Shown: one piece after another, positions 5,918-6,538 of the stretch
Numbering within the stretch: position 1 is the first letter of the stretch
Layout of the letters: every line of letters starts with the position of its first letter
Source: an uncultured Rhodospirillales bacterium
GTDB taxonomy: Bacteria > Pseudomonadota > Alphaproteobacteria > CALMVH01
DNA length: 6,538 bases
NCBI GenBank assembly: GCA_937873165.1
Contig: CALMVH010000197.1
Location: forward strand, 1-6,538
Direction of reading: 5' to 3'
The notes under the pieces: model-generated
Told to the model about the DNA's origin: nothing
Databases searched by the model: none
The model's input: the letters and a program-made list of their open reading frames with translations, nothing else
Translations under genes and position numbers: made by a program

Positions 5918-6538
5918 ATGGCAAAAATCCGGATGGTGTCGGCCACGGGCGCACTTTTTCTCCTGGCATCGTGCGCGCCCTATACATCGCAGTTGCAGCG
6001 CGACGCGCTGAACCAGACGGTGCCGTCGGGATCGCTGTTCACCCAGCGGCTGACGGTCGAGTACCGGGATTTGGCAAACTTCGACGCCGAGGAACTGGAT
6101 AGTTCGGAAAACGGCGCTCACTTCTCGCGCAAGGGGATGGAAGCGGCAACCGGACAGGTGGTCGCGCCCGAGGATCCCGCGAAATGGAATATTGCCGACG
6201 GCGAAGCAGGCCAGTTGCTGCAGGACCGCGGCAAGCTTGTCGACCTGTTGAACAAGGGGGGGCGCGAAGCCGCGCCCGATGCCGCCGCGGTGGCGCAGGC
6301 ACGTTTCGATTGCTGGGTGGAACGTGCCGAAAAAGCCGACGCCGCCGATGAAAGTGTTTGCCGCAGCCAGTTCTACGCTGCCATGGACCAGGTGACTGCG
6401 GCGTTGAACAAGCCCGCGCCGCCTGTTGTCCAGGCGCCCGTGGACGAGTTGCACACCGCCATGTTCCTGGTGTTCTTCGACTGGAACAAGTCCCGTCTGA
6501 CCCCCTCGGCTGCCACTGTGGTTGATACGGTCGTGTCC
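5918..6538 (+). CDS. OmpA-family outer-membrane lipoprotein, N-terminal part (runs off right edge)
   Basis: The open frame gives 207 residues with no stop before the window ends. Residues 1-19 form a lipoprotein signal peptide: Lys3 and Arg5, a hydrophobic stretch, then the lipobox Leu16-Ala-Ser-Cys19. Residue +2 is Ala, which fits sorting to the outer membrane. A middle region (about 20-178) includes VEYRDLANFD (47-56) and a segment with two cysteines, FDCWVERAEKADAADESVCR (130-149). The start of an OmpA-like peptidoglycan-binding domain follows: MFLVFFDWNKSRLTPSAATVV (182-202). This plan matches a common alphaproteobacterial lipoprotein type, likely tethering the outer membrane to peptidoglycan. 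It is transcribed divergently from hpnA. The start could instead be GTG 5912 (Met-Thr-Met-Ala), which has GGAG five bases upstream; from ATG 5918 the same GGAG is 11 bases away. No specific gene name can be given. Confidence 0.88.
   Translation, partial: MAKIRMVSATGALFLLASCAPYTSQLQRDALNQTVPSGSLFTQRLTVEYRDLANFDAEELDSSENGAHFSRKGMEAATGQVVAPEDPAKWNIADGEAGQLLQDRGKLVDLLNKGGREAAPDAAAVAQARFDCWVERAEKADAADESVCRSQFYAAMDQVTAALNKPAPPVVQAPVDELHTAMFLVFFDWNKSRLTPSAATVVDTVVS

Noticed and set aside
5813..6454. A 214-codon N-terminal extension of hpnA on the minus strand
   Set aside because: The Rossmann motif normally begins within the first 10-20 residues of HpnA. The extension runs across the intergenic region and antisense to the lipoprotein gene, whose lipobox and OmpA motif are clear.
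1..6538. Search for mobile elements, tRNA genes, CRISPR arrays and long repeats
   Set aside because: No transposase, integrase, tandem array or tRNA-like structure was seen by reading; the genes are intact and contiguous with uniform GC-rich composition.

Overview
The window looks like the chromosome of a GC-rich alphaproteobacterium. It carries the front part of a hopanoid biosynthesis operon on the minus strand and, divergent from it, the start of an OmpA-type outer-membrane lipoprotein gene on the plus strand. The order hpnA-hpnB-hpnC-hpnD-hpnE-shc is, from memory, the Zymomonas/Acetobacteraceae type of arrangement, so a Rhodospirillales/Acetobacteraceae-like or sphingomonad-like host is likely. 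The species cannot be named from this sequence.

Layout, read right to left along the minus-strand operon: hpnA (5812 down to 4799, NAD-type epimerase/reductase), hpnB (4802-3672, membrane-anchored family 2 glycosyltransferase), hpnC (3675-2842, hydroxysqualene synthase), hpnD (about 2854-1979, presqualene diphosphate synthase), hpnE (1976-729, FAD-dependent hydroxysqualene reductase), then shc (691 to the left edge, the N-terminal 230 codons of squalene-hopene cyclase). Junctions are tight: ATGA overlaps at hpnA/hpnB and hpnB/hpnC, a 2-nt gap or short overlap at hpnC/hpnD, a 2-nt gap at hpnD/hpnE, and a 37-nt gap before shc. One transcript with translational coupling is the simplest reading.

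Functionally, HpnD condenses two farnesyl diphosphates to presqualene diphosphate, HpnC converts that to hydroxysqualene, HpnE reduces it to squalene, and Shc cyclises squalene to hopene. The whole route from farnesyl diphosphate to the hopanoid skeleton is therefore present, with only Shc cut by the window. HpnA and HpnB are conserved hopanoid-locus proteins whose reactions are not firmly established.

A 99-bp AT-richer divergent intergenic region (about 5813-5911) separates hpnA from the plus-strand lipoprotein gene (5918 to the right edge, open). That gene has a signal peptide with a Leu-Ala-Ser-Cys lipobox, a middle region with two cysteines, and the beginning of an OmpA-like peptidoglycan-binding domain. 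No RNA genes, mobile elements, CRISPR arrays or long repeats were seen. The locus is mostly well-known biology. The least explained parts are the HpnA/HpnB pair, the envelope lipoprotein beside it, and the small inverted repeats in the shared promoter region.
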